A stretch of DNA of 7,319 bases from Acidimicrobiales bacterium (GTDB lineage: Bacteria > Actinomycetota > Acidimicrobiia > Acidimicrobiales > Ilumatobacteraceae): positions 1 through 7,319 of the forward strand of contig JAURHL010000094.1 of assembly GCA_030833305.1 (NCBI GenBank), in the 5' to 3' direction. The translations under genes were made by a program, and so were the position numbers. The notes below the pieces were generated by a model. It saw nothing but the letters and a program-made list of their open reading frames with translations, was not told the DNA's origin and searched no databases. Below are positions 1-5,790 of the stretch, one piece after another (position 1 is the first letter of the stretch; the number at the start of each line of letters is the position of its first letter).

Positions 1-3
1 CAT
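1..3 (-). other. possible start codon of a downstream gene overlapping the dnaE2 stop
   Basis: Read on the minus strand, the left edge is TGATG: the dnaE2 stop (TGA, 5-3) shares a base with an ATG (3-1). Such overlaps are typical of translationally coupled genes in an operon. Only the start codon lies in the window, so nothing can be said about the product. I see no convincing Shine-Dalgarno sequence just upstream within dnaE2, so this could also be chance. Confidence 0.3.
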
Positions 4-3000
4 CAACGGAAGTTGCGACTGGACATCCCCGCGGCCACCTCGAGTGGCGTCAGGTGCTCGGCCACGATGTTCACCACGCCTTCATTGCGTTCCAGTCGAC
101 CCCGGACGAGCAATGCCGCCGCGCCACGCGCCACCGGACGAAAACGCTTCCAGCAGCCCACCGACACCACGATGTTGATGAGACCGGTTTCGTCCTCGAG
201 GTTCATGAACGTGGTTCCTTGCGCGGTGGCCGGTCGCTGACGATGCGTCACGACACCGGCCACCCACACCTTGGTGGCGTCGATGGTGGCCAGTCGTTCG
301 GCGGTGACCACACCCATGTCGTCGAGCCGTTCGCGCAGGAACTGCGTCGGATGTCCGGTGGGAGCCACGCCGGTGGCCCACAGATCGGCGACCGCCACCT
401 CGATGGGTTCCATGCCGGGCAACGTCGGTGCGACGGTGGCGGTGGCCAACCCGGGCAAGCGATCGATGCGTGATTGCGCCGCCGCCCCCGCGGCCCACAA
501 CGCCTCGCGTCGTTCCATGGCGAAGCATTCCGAGAAGACGCCGCCAGTGGCCATGGCCTCCAGTTGCGCCAACGTGATCTCGGGAACACGCCGCACCAGA
601 TCCTCGATGTCGCGATAGTCGCCGTTCTCCACGTGCTCACGGTCGATGTGTTCGGCCAACTCGGTGCCCACACCGCGCACCGAACCGATGCCCAGTCGCA
701 CGGCGAAACCGCCGTGACTCTCGGGGCACACTTCCAACGTGGCACCCGCGGCGGACGCGCGCAGGTCCGGGGTGCGCACCACCACGCCGTGTCGACGAGC
801 ATCTTGTGCCAACGAATGCGGACTCCAGAAACCCATCGGTTGAGCGTTCAACAAACCCGCGTAGAACGCCGCCGGTTCGTGCAACTTCAACCACGACGAC
901 GCGTACACGAGATACGCGAAGGACACCGAATGACTCTCGGGAAATCCGTAGTTGGCGAAAGCCGCCATCTTGTCGAAGAGCTGATCGGCGATGTCTCCGG
1001 TGATGCCACGCTCGGCCATACCCTCGTACAGACGAGCGCGCAGTCTTTCCATGCGTTTTTGACTGCGTTTGGATCCCATGGCCTGACGCAGTTGATCGGC
1101 TTCCGATGGCGTGAAGCCGGCCACGTCGATGGCCATCTGCATCAGTTGTTCCTGGAACAACGGAATACCCAACGTCTTCCCCAGACTGTTCTCGAGCAAC
1201 GGATGCAGATACGTGATGGGTTCTTGTCCGTTGCGACGCCGAATGTACGGGTGCACGGAGCCACCCTGAATGGGGCCGGGGCGAATGAGAGCCACCTCGA
1301 CCACCAGGTCGTAGAAGCGACGGGGTTTCAGTCGCGGCAACGTGGCCATCTGGGCGCGCGACTCGATCTGGAACACGCCCACGGTGTCGGCGCGACACAG
1401 CATGGCGTACACGTCGTCGTCCTGAGGCAACGTGGCCAGATCGATCTCGACGCCCTTGTGCTCGCGTACCAGATCGACCGCACCGTGCAACGCCGACAAC
1501 ATGCCCAGACCCAACAGATCGAACTTCACCAATCCGGCCGCCGCGCAGTCGTCCTTGTCCCACTGCAACACGCTGCGATCGCGCATGCGACCCCACTCCA
1601 CCGGGCACACCTCGATCACCGGCCGGTCGCAGATGACCATGCCTCCGGAATGAATGCCCAGATGCCGCGGCGCGTCCTCGATTTCCATGGCCATCTCGAG
1701 TACCAACGGTGGAATGTCGTGTTCGGGCCGACCATCGGGACCGGCTTGTGGCGCCATGGCGTTGATGCGTCCCCACATGTCCATCTGCTTGGCCCACGCA
1801 TCCTGCTGACCGGGCGCATAACCGAGAGCTCTGGCCATGTCGCGCACCGCCGAACGCGCGCGATACGTGATGACGTTGGCCACCTGCGCCGTGTGGTGGC
1901 GTCCGTAGCGACGAAACACGTACTGGATCACCTCCTCGCGTCGACCACTCTCGATGTCGATGTCGATGTCGGGTGGTCCGTCGCGTTCGGGTGACAGGAA
2001 ACGTTCGAACAACAATCCGAGCGACACCGCGTCGGCCTTGGTGATGCCGAGCGAATAACACACGGCGCTGTTGGCCGCGCTCCCCCGACCCTGGCAGTAG
2101 ATGTCGGCGCGTTCGCAGAACTGCACGATGTCCCAGACGACGAGGAAGTAGCCGGCGAACCCCAGCGTCTCGATCACGTGCAGCTCGTGATCGATGGTGC
2201 GCCATGCCCGCGCACGAATGCTGAGGTCCTCGCCATCGCGGGGTCGCTCGCCATAACGACGCACGGCACCCTGTTCGGTGAGGCGACGTAGGAATTCCAT
2301 CTCGGTCAATCCGTCGGGACACGGATACGGCGGCAGGTTCGGCGCCACCAGCGACAGGTCGAAGGCCGCCGCCGCGCCCACTTCGGCGGCGACCTCGACC
2401 ACGCCCGGATAGCGGGCGAAACGACGCAGTTGTTCCGAGCCACTGCGCACGTGCGCCGCGGCGGCAGCGGGCAACCACGGATCCATGTCGTTCAAACTGC
2501 AACGTTTGCCCACCGCCGCCATGGCCGTGGCCAAACGGCGTCGAGCCGGGGTGGCGTAATGCACGTTGTTGCTGGCGACGCAACGCACGTCGACCCGTGC
2601 CGCCAATTCGGCGAGGGCATCGTTGCGTGCGCTGTCGAGTGGTTCGCCGTGATCCCACAGTTCGACCAGCACACGATGGCGACCGAACGCGTCGATCAGC
2701 CGTTGCAGTTCGCGCAGTGCCGCTTGCGGACCATGATCGACGAGAGCACGCGGAACGATGCCGCGATGATCACCGGTGAGCACCCACCATCGATCGTGCG
2801 CGTTGTCGGCGAGCAACGGCAACGTGCATCGAGGCGCAGCTTTGCTCCCCGACAGCTGCGCCAAGCTGAGCGCGCGCGAAAGGTTCGCGTAACCCGTCGG
2901 TCCGTCGGCCAGCACCACCAGTTGCCCGGATCCGTTGTGATCGTGCACGGTGATGTCGCTGCCGAACACCGTGGGCAGTCCCACCGCGCGCGCGGCCTCG

Positions 3001-3395
3001 GCGAAACGCACCACGCCGTAGAGACCGTTGTGATCGGTGATGGCCAGTGCCGACAACTCCAGACGTTGGGCCTCTTCCACCAACTCTTCGGGATGCGATG
3101 CCCCGGCGAGAAACGAGAAGTTGGAATGACAGTGCAATTCGGCGTACGGCACCACCGGACGCGGCGTGCCGGTGGTTGGTGTGCCCGTGTCGATGGGCTG
3201 ATAGGGCTGGCGTCGACGCCCGAACGCCGGGCCGTCACCGCCGGCGTTGGTGGTGGTGGAACCAGGAGCCCGACCGTCGCGACCCCGCTCGTCGGGCGCG
3301 GGAGCACGATCGTCGGGGGTGGGTGCACGATCGGAGAGTCGCGCCTCGAGTTCGGCCCAGGTCTTGGGCCCCTGCATCCCCCACGAATACGCCAC
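3..3395 (-). CDS. dnaE2: Error-prone DNA polymerase III alpha subunit DnaE2 (ImuC)
   Basis: A 1130-residue C-family DNA polymerase, the translesion enzyme of the SOS mutasome. It works with ImuB and ImuA' (or ImuA) at damaged forks and causes induced mutagenesis. Order of parts: short N-terminal WAELE segment (13-17); a Pro/Asp/Arg/Gly-rich linker (about 20-80); PHP domain (about 84-350) starting ELHCHSNFSF and containing TDHNGLYG; the palm with the catalytic aspartates in PPDIDIDIE (D478 and D480) and in KFDLLGLG (D626); VGVFQIESRAQM (672-683); IRPGPIQGGSVHPY; the FxNYGFPESHSVSFA segment (813-827); and a C-terminal OB fold (about 1043-1115). The protein ends in SSRNFR, as DnaE2 proteins typically end in a short S-R-x-F-R tail, so the gene is complete. 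Length and the absence of a canonical DnaE1 clamp-binding motif fit DnaE2 rather than replicative DnaE1. The GTG start at 3395 is preferred because the family has a short aromatic N-terminus before WxELE and because a -10 box lies 6 nt upstream; the ATG at 3377 is the alternative. Expression is predicted to be LexA-controlled. Confidence 0.97.
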   Translation of the reverse strand: MAYSWGMQGPKTWAELEARLSDRAPTPDDRAPAPDERGRDGRAPGSTTTNAGGDGPAFGRRRQPYQPIDTGTPTTGTPRPVVPYAELHCHSNFSFLAGASHPEELVEEAQRLELSALAITDHNGLYGVVRFAEAARAVGLPTVFGSDITVHDHNGSGQLVVLADGPTGYANLSRALSLAQLSGSKAAPRCTLPLLADNAHDRWWVLTGDHRGIVPRALVDHGPQAALRELQRLIDAFGRHRVLVELWDHGEPLDSARNDALAELAARVDVRCVASNNVHYATPARRRLATAMAAVGKRCSLNDMDPWLPAAAAAHVRSGSEQLRRFARYPGVVEVAAEVGAAAAFDLSLVAPNLPPYPCPDGLTEMEFLRRLTEQGAVRRYGERPRDGEDLSIRARAWRTIDHELHVIETLGFAGYFLVVWDIVQFCERADIYCQGRGSAANSAVCYSLGITKADAVSLGLLFERFLSPERDGPPDIDIDIESGRREEVIQYVFRRYGRHHTAQVANVITYRARSAVRDMARALGYAPGQQDAWAKQMDMWGRINAMAPQAGPDGRPEHDIPPLVLEMAMEIEDAPRHLGIHSGGMVICDRPVIEVCPVEWGRMRDRSVLQWDKDDCAAAGLVKFDLLGLGMLSALHGAVDLVREHKGVEIDLATLPQDDDVYAMLCRADTVGVFQIESRAQMATLPRLKPRRFYDLVVEVALIRPGPIQGGSVHPYIRRRNGQEPITYLHPLLENSLGKTLGIPLFQEQLMQMAIDVAGFTPSEADQLRQAMGSKRSQKRMERLRARLYEGMAERGITGDIADQLFDKMAAFANYGFPESHSVSFAYLVYASSWLKLHEPAAFYAGLLNAQPMGFWSPHSLAQDARRHGVVVRTPDLRASAAGATLEVCPESHGGFAVRLGIGSVRGVGTELAEHIDREHVENGDYRDIEDLVRRVPEITLAQLEAMATGGVFSECFAMERREALWAAGAAAQSRIDRLPGLATATVAPTLPGMEPIEVAVADLWATGVAPTGHPTQFLRERLDDMGVVTAERLATIDATKVWVAGVVTHRQRPATAQGTTFMNLEDETGLINIVVSVGCWKRFRPVARGAAALLVRGRLERNEGVVNIVAEHLTPLEVAAGMSSRNFR

Positions 3396-3430
3396 CGGCC
3401 CATTCTACCGAACATATGTTCGTATCCCCA
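3396..3430 (-). promoter_or_regulatory. dnaE2 promoter, probably giving a leaderless transcript
   Basis: On the minus strand a TAGAAT hexamer (3407-3402) matches the TANNNT -10 consensus and is followed by exactly six bases before the GTG at 3395, so the first transcribed base would be the G of the start codon. There is no good Shine-Dalgarno sequence, which agrees with a leaderless mRNA, common in actinobacteria. A weak -35 candidate, TGGGGA (3430-3425), sits 17 bp upstream of the -10. The LexA box fills most of the spacer. The promoter is inferred from sequence only. Confidence 0.65.
3409..3422. promoter_or_regulatory. LexA operator (SOS box) of dnaE2
   Basis: CGAACATATGTTCG is a perfect 14-bp palindrome matching the CGAAC-N4-GTTCG LexA box known from Bacillus and actinobacteria. 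It ends one base upstream of the TAGAAT -10 element and 13 bp from the dnaE2 start, so bound LexA would block RNA polymerase. The flanking bases (3408/3423) do not extend the palindrome. This is the only such box I found in the window. Confidence 0.93.
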
Positions 3431-3433
3431 CGG

Positions 3434-3485
3434 CGTTCTGGGTACCAAAAGTGCCGGAAACCGGCTATCCGGGTTACCCAGAACG
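3434..3485 (-). terminator. nested inverted repeat, probable terminator of the trans-sulfuration gene
   Basis: Two perfect 11-bp arms, CGTTCTGGGTA (3434-3444) and TACCCAGAACG (3475-3485), enclose a second perfect hairpin, GCCGG-AAA-CCGGC (3453-3465). The structure begins about 12 bp after the stop of the minus-strand gene at 3497 and ends just before the dnaE2 promoter, where a transcription barrier would be expected. There is no T-rich tract after it, so it is not a textbook intrinsic terminator; it could instead be a double protein-binding site. Confidence 0.55.
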
Positions 3486-3496
3486 AGGCGCGGGTA

Positions 3497-4696
3497 TCAG
3501 AGGGCGCGCAACACGTCGGCAATCACGTCGTCGGCGTGTTCCAACCCGCAGCTCATGCGCACGGTGCCCGGCGTGATGCCGCTCTCGGCCAACTCATCGG
3601 GGGTCATGCCCGCGTGCGTGGTGGACGCCGGATGCGTCACCAGCGTCTCGGGACCACCCATCGAGGTTGCGGCATGACACAACTTGACCGACCGCACAAA
3701 CTTGGCTCCGGCATCAAGACCGCCCGCCAATTCAAATGACAGCACTCCACCGTGCATGCGGTACTGACGACGGCCCAACTCGTATTGCGGATGGGACTCG
3801 AGTCCGGGATGACGCACCCAATTCACGGCCGCTCGCGATTCGAGCGCGCGACCCACCGCCACGGCCGTCGCACCTTGCTGACGCAAACGCGGACCCAACG
3901 TGCGCAAACCACGGATGGCGTTCAGTGAATCGAACGGCGACGCGCACGCGCCCTGCAACACGGCGAATCCCCACAACGCGTCGATGAGATCGCGCTCACC
4001 GGACACCACGCCCAACGTGGCGTCGTTGTGACCGGCCATTGCCTTGGTCGCCGAATGCACCACCAGGTTCACGCCGTGTTCCAACGGGCGCACACCGAGC
4101 GGCGTCGCCAACGTGGCATCCACCACCGTGATCGGCCCCTTGATCGCGCCGAGCTCGTCCAGATCGACCAGATCCAACAACGGATTCGCCGGTGTTTCGG
4201 CGAACACCAACATCGTGCGACCGGGAATCACCGCTGCGGCGAACGCACCCGGCTGGGTTCCGTCGACGAACGTGACATCGATACCGAATCGCGGACACAC
4301 CCCAGCGAGCAACTGCATGGTGCCCCCGTACAACTGCTTCTGCGCGACGATGTGGTCACCACGCGAACACAGACCCAGGATGACGCCGGCGATGGCGCCC
4401 ATACCCGACGCGTACGCGCGCGCCGCCTCGGCGCCTTCCAGTTCGGCGACCGCGCTCTCGAACGCGTTCACAGTGGGGTTCCCGTGACGGCTGTAGAACT
4501 TCTTGGCGAGCGTGGAATGCGCCATTTGGCGACCCTCTTCCAGCGACCCCATGTCGTAGGTGGTCGACGCCCACAGCACCGGGGCCATCGACGTCTGTCC
4601 CTCGGGACGACCGGCGCGAATGGTCAGCGTCTCGGGCTGAAGCATCTCGTGCGGGAGCGTTTCGGGGGTTTCGGGCGATGACACACCCCCAGTCAA
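3497..4696 (-). CDS. PLP-dependent trans-sulfuration family enzyme (cystathionine gamma-synthase/gamma-lyase or methionine gamma-lyase type)
   Basis: A cytosolic fold-type I PLP enzyme of the Cys/Met metabolism family, up to 399 residues, the usual family length. Visible motifs, numbered from the TTG start: YSRHGNP (Y68 and R70, which bind the cofactor phosphate of the partner subunit); SGMGAI (97-102); LYGGT (Y123 stacks on PLP); ETPANP (167-172); VVDATLATP with D193 contacting the pyridine nitrogen; HSATK with Schiff-base lysine K218; HPASTTH (355-361); and R380 in VRMSCGLE, the substrate carboxylate binder. The C-terminal half resembles methionine gamma-lyase closely (SHPQYELGRRQ, FELAGGLDAG). 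However, the lyase-specific Cys of LYGCT is Gly125 here, so the reaction cannot be fixed; synthase or lyase activity on cystathionine or O-acylhomoserine is equally possible. The start is uncertain: TTG at 4696, GTG at 4684 and ATG at 4645 (MLQPETLTIRAG, closest to the family N-terminus) are all in frame and none has a clear RBS. It is divergent from the regulator gene and probably terminates before dnaE2. Confidence 0.92.
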   Translation of the reverse strand: MTGGVSSPETPETLPHEMLQPETLTIRAGRPEGQTSMAPVLWASTTYDMGSLEEGRQMAHSTLAKKFYSRHGNPTVNAFESAVAELEGAEAARAYASGMGAIAGVILGLCSRGDHIVAQKQLYGGTMQLLAGVCPRFGIDVTFVDGTQPGAFAAAVIPGRTMLVFAETPANPLLDLVDLDELGAIKGPITVVDATLATPLGVRPLEHGVNLVVHSATKAMAGHNDATLGVVSGERDLIDALWGFAVLQGACASPFDSLNAIRGLRTLGPRLRQQGATAVAVGRALESRAAVNWVRHPGLESHPQYELGRRQYRMHGGVLSFELAGGLDAGAKFVRSVKLCHAATSMGGPETLVTHPASTTHAGMTPDELAESGITPGTVRMSCGLEHADDVIADVLRAL

Positions 4697-4742
4697 CCAC
4701 CGTCCAATGCCGGCCCGACCACTCTTTTTCGACCCCGAACCC

Positions 4743-4756
4743 TCACCGGCCGGTGA
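4743..4756. repeat. 14-bp perfect palindrome, possible operator
   Basis: TCACCGGCCGGTGA is fully self-complementary and lies near the middle of the divergent promoter region. Its right half overlaps where a -35 element would sit for the weak plus-strand -10 candidate at 4774. The size fits a dimeric regulator site, but the binding protein is unknown, and GC-rich palindromes arise by chance more easily in GC-rich DNA. Confidence 0.4.
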
Positions 4757-4791
4757 TTACCCCACGTCGCGGGGATATTTCTGCCCGCACC

Positions 4792-4807
4792 GACAAACCC
4801 GGACAAA
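4792..4807 (+). repeat. GACAAA direct repeat with 10-bp phasing
   Basis: GACAAA occurs at 4792-4797 and again at 4802-4807, one DNA helical turn apart. OmpR/PhoB-type regulators usually bind tandem direct repeats spaced by 10-11 bp, and the downstream gene encodes such a regulator, so autoregulation is possible. The repeat is short and could be chance. Confidence 0.3.
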
Positions 4808-4853
4808 AAGTGCGACGTGTCGCTTCCAAGGAACTCAGGACAGATGACAACAA

Positions 4854-4874
4854 GGTGCTCAAGCCGTGAGCACC
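4854..4874 (+). promoter_or_regulatory. leader hairpin upstream of the regulator gene
   Basis: GGTGCTCA (4854-4861) and TGAGCACC (4867-4874) form a perfect 8-bp stem with a 5-nt loop (AGCCG). It ends 10 nt before the Shine-Dalgarno sequence of the gene at 4901. No U-tract follows, so an operator or an mRNA leader structure is more likely than an intrinsic terminator. Confidence 0.45.
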
Positions 4875-4884
4875 ACTTACCGAT

Positions 4885-4892
4885 AAAGGCGG
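4885..4892 (+). promoter_or_regulatory. ribosome binding site deciding the regulator start
   Basis: AAAGGCGG lies 8 nt before the ATG at 4901 and is the only good Shine-Dalgarno match near the gene. It favours 4901 over the in-frame GTG at 4817, which would place the leader hairpin inside coding sequence, and over the ATG at 4991. Confidence 0.7.
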
Positions 4893-4900
4893 CAACTGTC

Positions 4901-5758
4901 ATGACACTCATCGAGACGAACTTCGCGGCGAGAGCCGATCAGCAACGTCGGGAAACCGACGGCGGATCCGCTCATCCCGATTCCGAGCCCATGCCCCGTG
5001 CATTGGTGACCCTCGTCCACAACTCCGATCGGCGGTCGGTCGAAGCGGCCCTCCAGATGCAGGGATACGTGGTGCGCAGCACCTCCGATGCCACCGCGGC
5101 CGAGGTGATGCTGCGTTCCTTCCAACCCGACATCGTCATCGTCGATGCGAGAGACGCCTACCCGACCTTCAATCGTCTTCTCGGCCAGATCCGTCGTTGC
5201 CCCGAGATCTACGTGGTCATCGTCGGTGCGAACTCCGACGAACAGCGCGTCACCGTGTTGCGCAACGGCGCCGATGATGCCGTGCCCACCGAGGCCAGCA
5301 CCGACGAGTTGGTGCAGCGATGCCAGGCCATGATGCGACGTCCGCGCCCCAAGAACGCCACCGGCTCGGACCTCGATCCCAAGGTTCTCTACTTCGGACC
5401 GCTCGTGGTCGATCTGGCCCGACGCGAGATCAAGGTGAACCGTCACGCCATCGCCGCCACCCGACTGGAGTTCGATCTGTTCTCCCAGTTGTGCTTGCGG
5501 CCGCTGGAAGTGTGCAGTCGCGCCCAGTTGTTGGAGAACGTGTGGGGGCCGCATTGGGTGGGCGACACCCACGTCGTGGACGTGCACTTGTCGAACCTGC
5601 GTCGCAAGCTGACCGAGCGCGCCCCCGACGTGCGGTTCATGCACACGGTGCGCGGTATCGGGTTCCGCTTGGCCGACGATCTGTTGCGTCTGGCGGCTCA
5701 GGACCTGGCGTCCAGTCGACTGTTGGACGCGCACGCGATCGAGTCCCGCATCGCCTGA
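4901..5758 (+). CDS. OmpR-family winged-helix response regulator with a degenerate receiver domain
   Basis: A 285-residue cytosolic DNA-binding regulator. Residues 1-30 are a polar, probably disordered extension. Residues 33-145 form a CheY-like receiver: ALVTLVHNSD, then PDIVIVDARD with the putative phospho-acceptor D82, then VVIVGAN and GADDAVPTE. Residues about 162-258 are a Trans_reg_C winged helix with LEFDLFSQL, RAQLLENVWG, the recognition-helix region DTHVVDVHLSNLRRKL, and the wing VRGIGFRL. The receiver is atypical. The acidic pair that binds Mg2+ is H40-N41, the conserved Thr/Ser is G109 and the conserved Lys is T130; only the Asp remains. Phosphorylation-independent or ligand-controlled action is therefore likely, though not proven. 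No histidine kinase gene is adjacent, which agrees with an orphan regulator. It is divergent from the trans-sulfuration gene, which may be a target, and converges on imuB. The C-terminal 25 residues after the wing form an extra helical tail of unknown role. Confidence 0.92.
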   Translation: MTLIETNFAARADQQRRETDGGSAHPDSEPMPRALVTLVHNSDRRSVEAALQMQGYVVRSTSDATAAEVMLRSFQPDIVIVDARDAYPTFNRLLGQIRRCPEIYVVIVGANSDEQRVTVLRNGADDAVPTEASTDELVQRCQAMMRRPRPKNATGSDLDPKVLYFGPLVVDLARREIKVNRHAIAATRLEFDLFSQLCLRPLEVCSRAQLLENVWGPHWVGDTHVVDVHLSNLRRKLTERAPDVRFMHTVRGIGFRLADDLLRLAAQDLASSRLLDAHAIESRIA

Positions 5759-5790
5759 GTCGTTCGCCGGCCCACAGCGTGCCTCAGGCG
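5752..5790. terminator. inverted repeat spanning the two convergent stop codons
   Basis: CGCCTGAG (5752-5759) and CTCAGGCG (5783-5790) are perfect inverted copies separated by 23 nt. The left arm contains the stop of the regulator and the right arm the stop of imuB. This could form a bidirectional terminator stem at the tail-to-tail junction. It lacks U-tracts, and part of the symmetry follows simply from both genes ending in GCC-TGA or GCC plus TGA-type sequence, so confidence is low. Confidence 0.35.

Larger units (their letters stand above)
4697..4900. other. divergent intergenic region between the trans-sulfuration enzyme and the regulator
   Basis: This 204-bp stretch must hold the start signals of both flanking genes. 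It contains several symmetric elements listed separately, plus a smaller inverted repeat, GCGAC-GT-GTCGC (4812-4823). I could not identify a strong -35/-10 pair in either direction. GATATT (4774-4779) is a weak -10 candidate for the plus-strand gene. No small ORF with a credible RBS was found. Confidence 0.6.

Noticed and set aside
474..1994. Long plus-strand open frame (506 codons) antisense to dnaE2
   Set aside because: It lies wholly opposite an unmistakable polymerase gene. Its translation is rich in His, Arg and Gln, with no recognisable domain, as expected of an antisense frame in GC-rich DNA.
637..2658. Long minus-strand open frame (673 codons) inside dnaE2 in another frame
   Set aside because: The translation is Arg/Gly/His-rich low complexity, a frame shadow of dnaE2. 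The dnaE2 frame shows conserved motifs throughout.
3401..3403. ATG just downstream of the -10 element on the minus strand as a dnaE2 start
   Set aside because: It is out of frame with dnaE2 by 8 bp; its frame yields an Arg/Pro-rich product.
2430..3677. Plus-strand open frame crossing the dnaE2 start, the LexA promoter and the end of the PLP enzyme gene
   Set aside because: It runs antisense to two well-supported genes and through the LexA operator, and it has no domain-like segments.
4759..4775. CCCC...GGGG hairpin in the divergent region
   Set aside because: Only 4 bp of pairing, too short to distinguish from chance in GC-rich sequence.
4817..4900. Upstream GTG start for the regulator at 4817
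   Set aside because: It lacks a Shine-Dalgarno sequence, while AAAGGCGG is correctly placed before the ATG at 4901. The extra 28 residues are not receiver-like.
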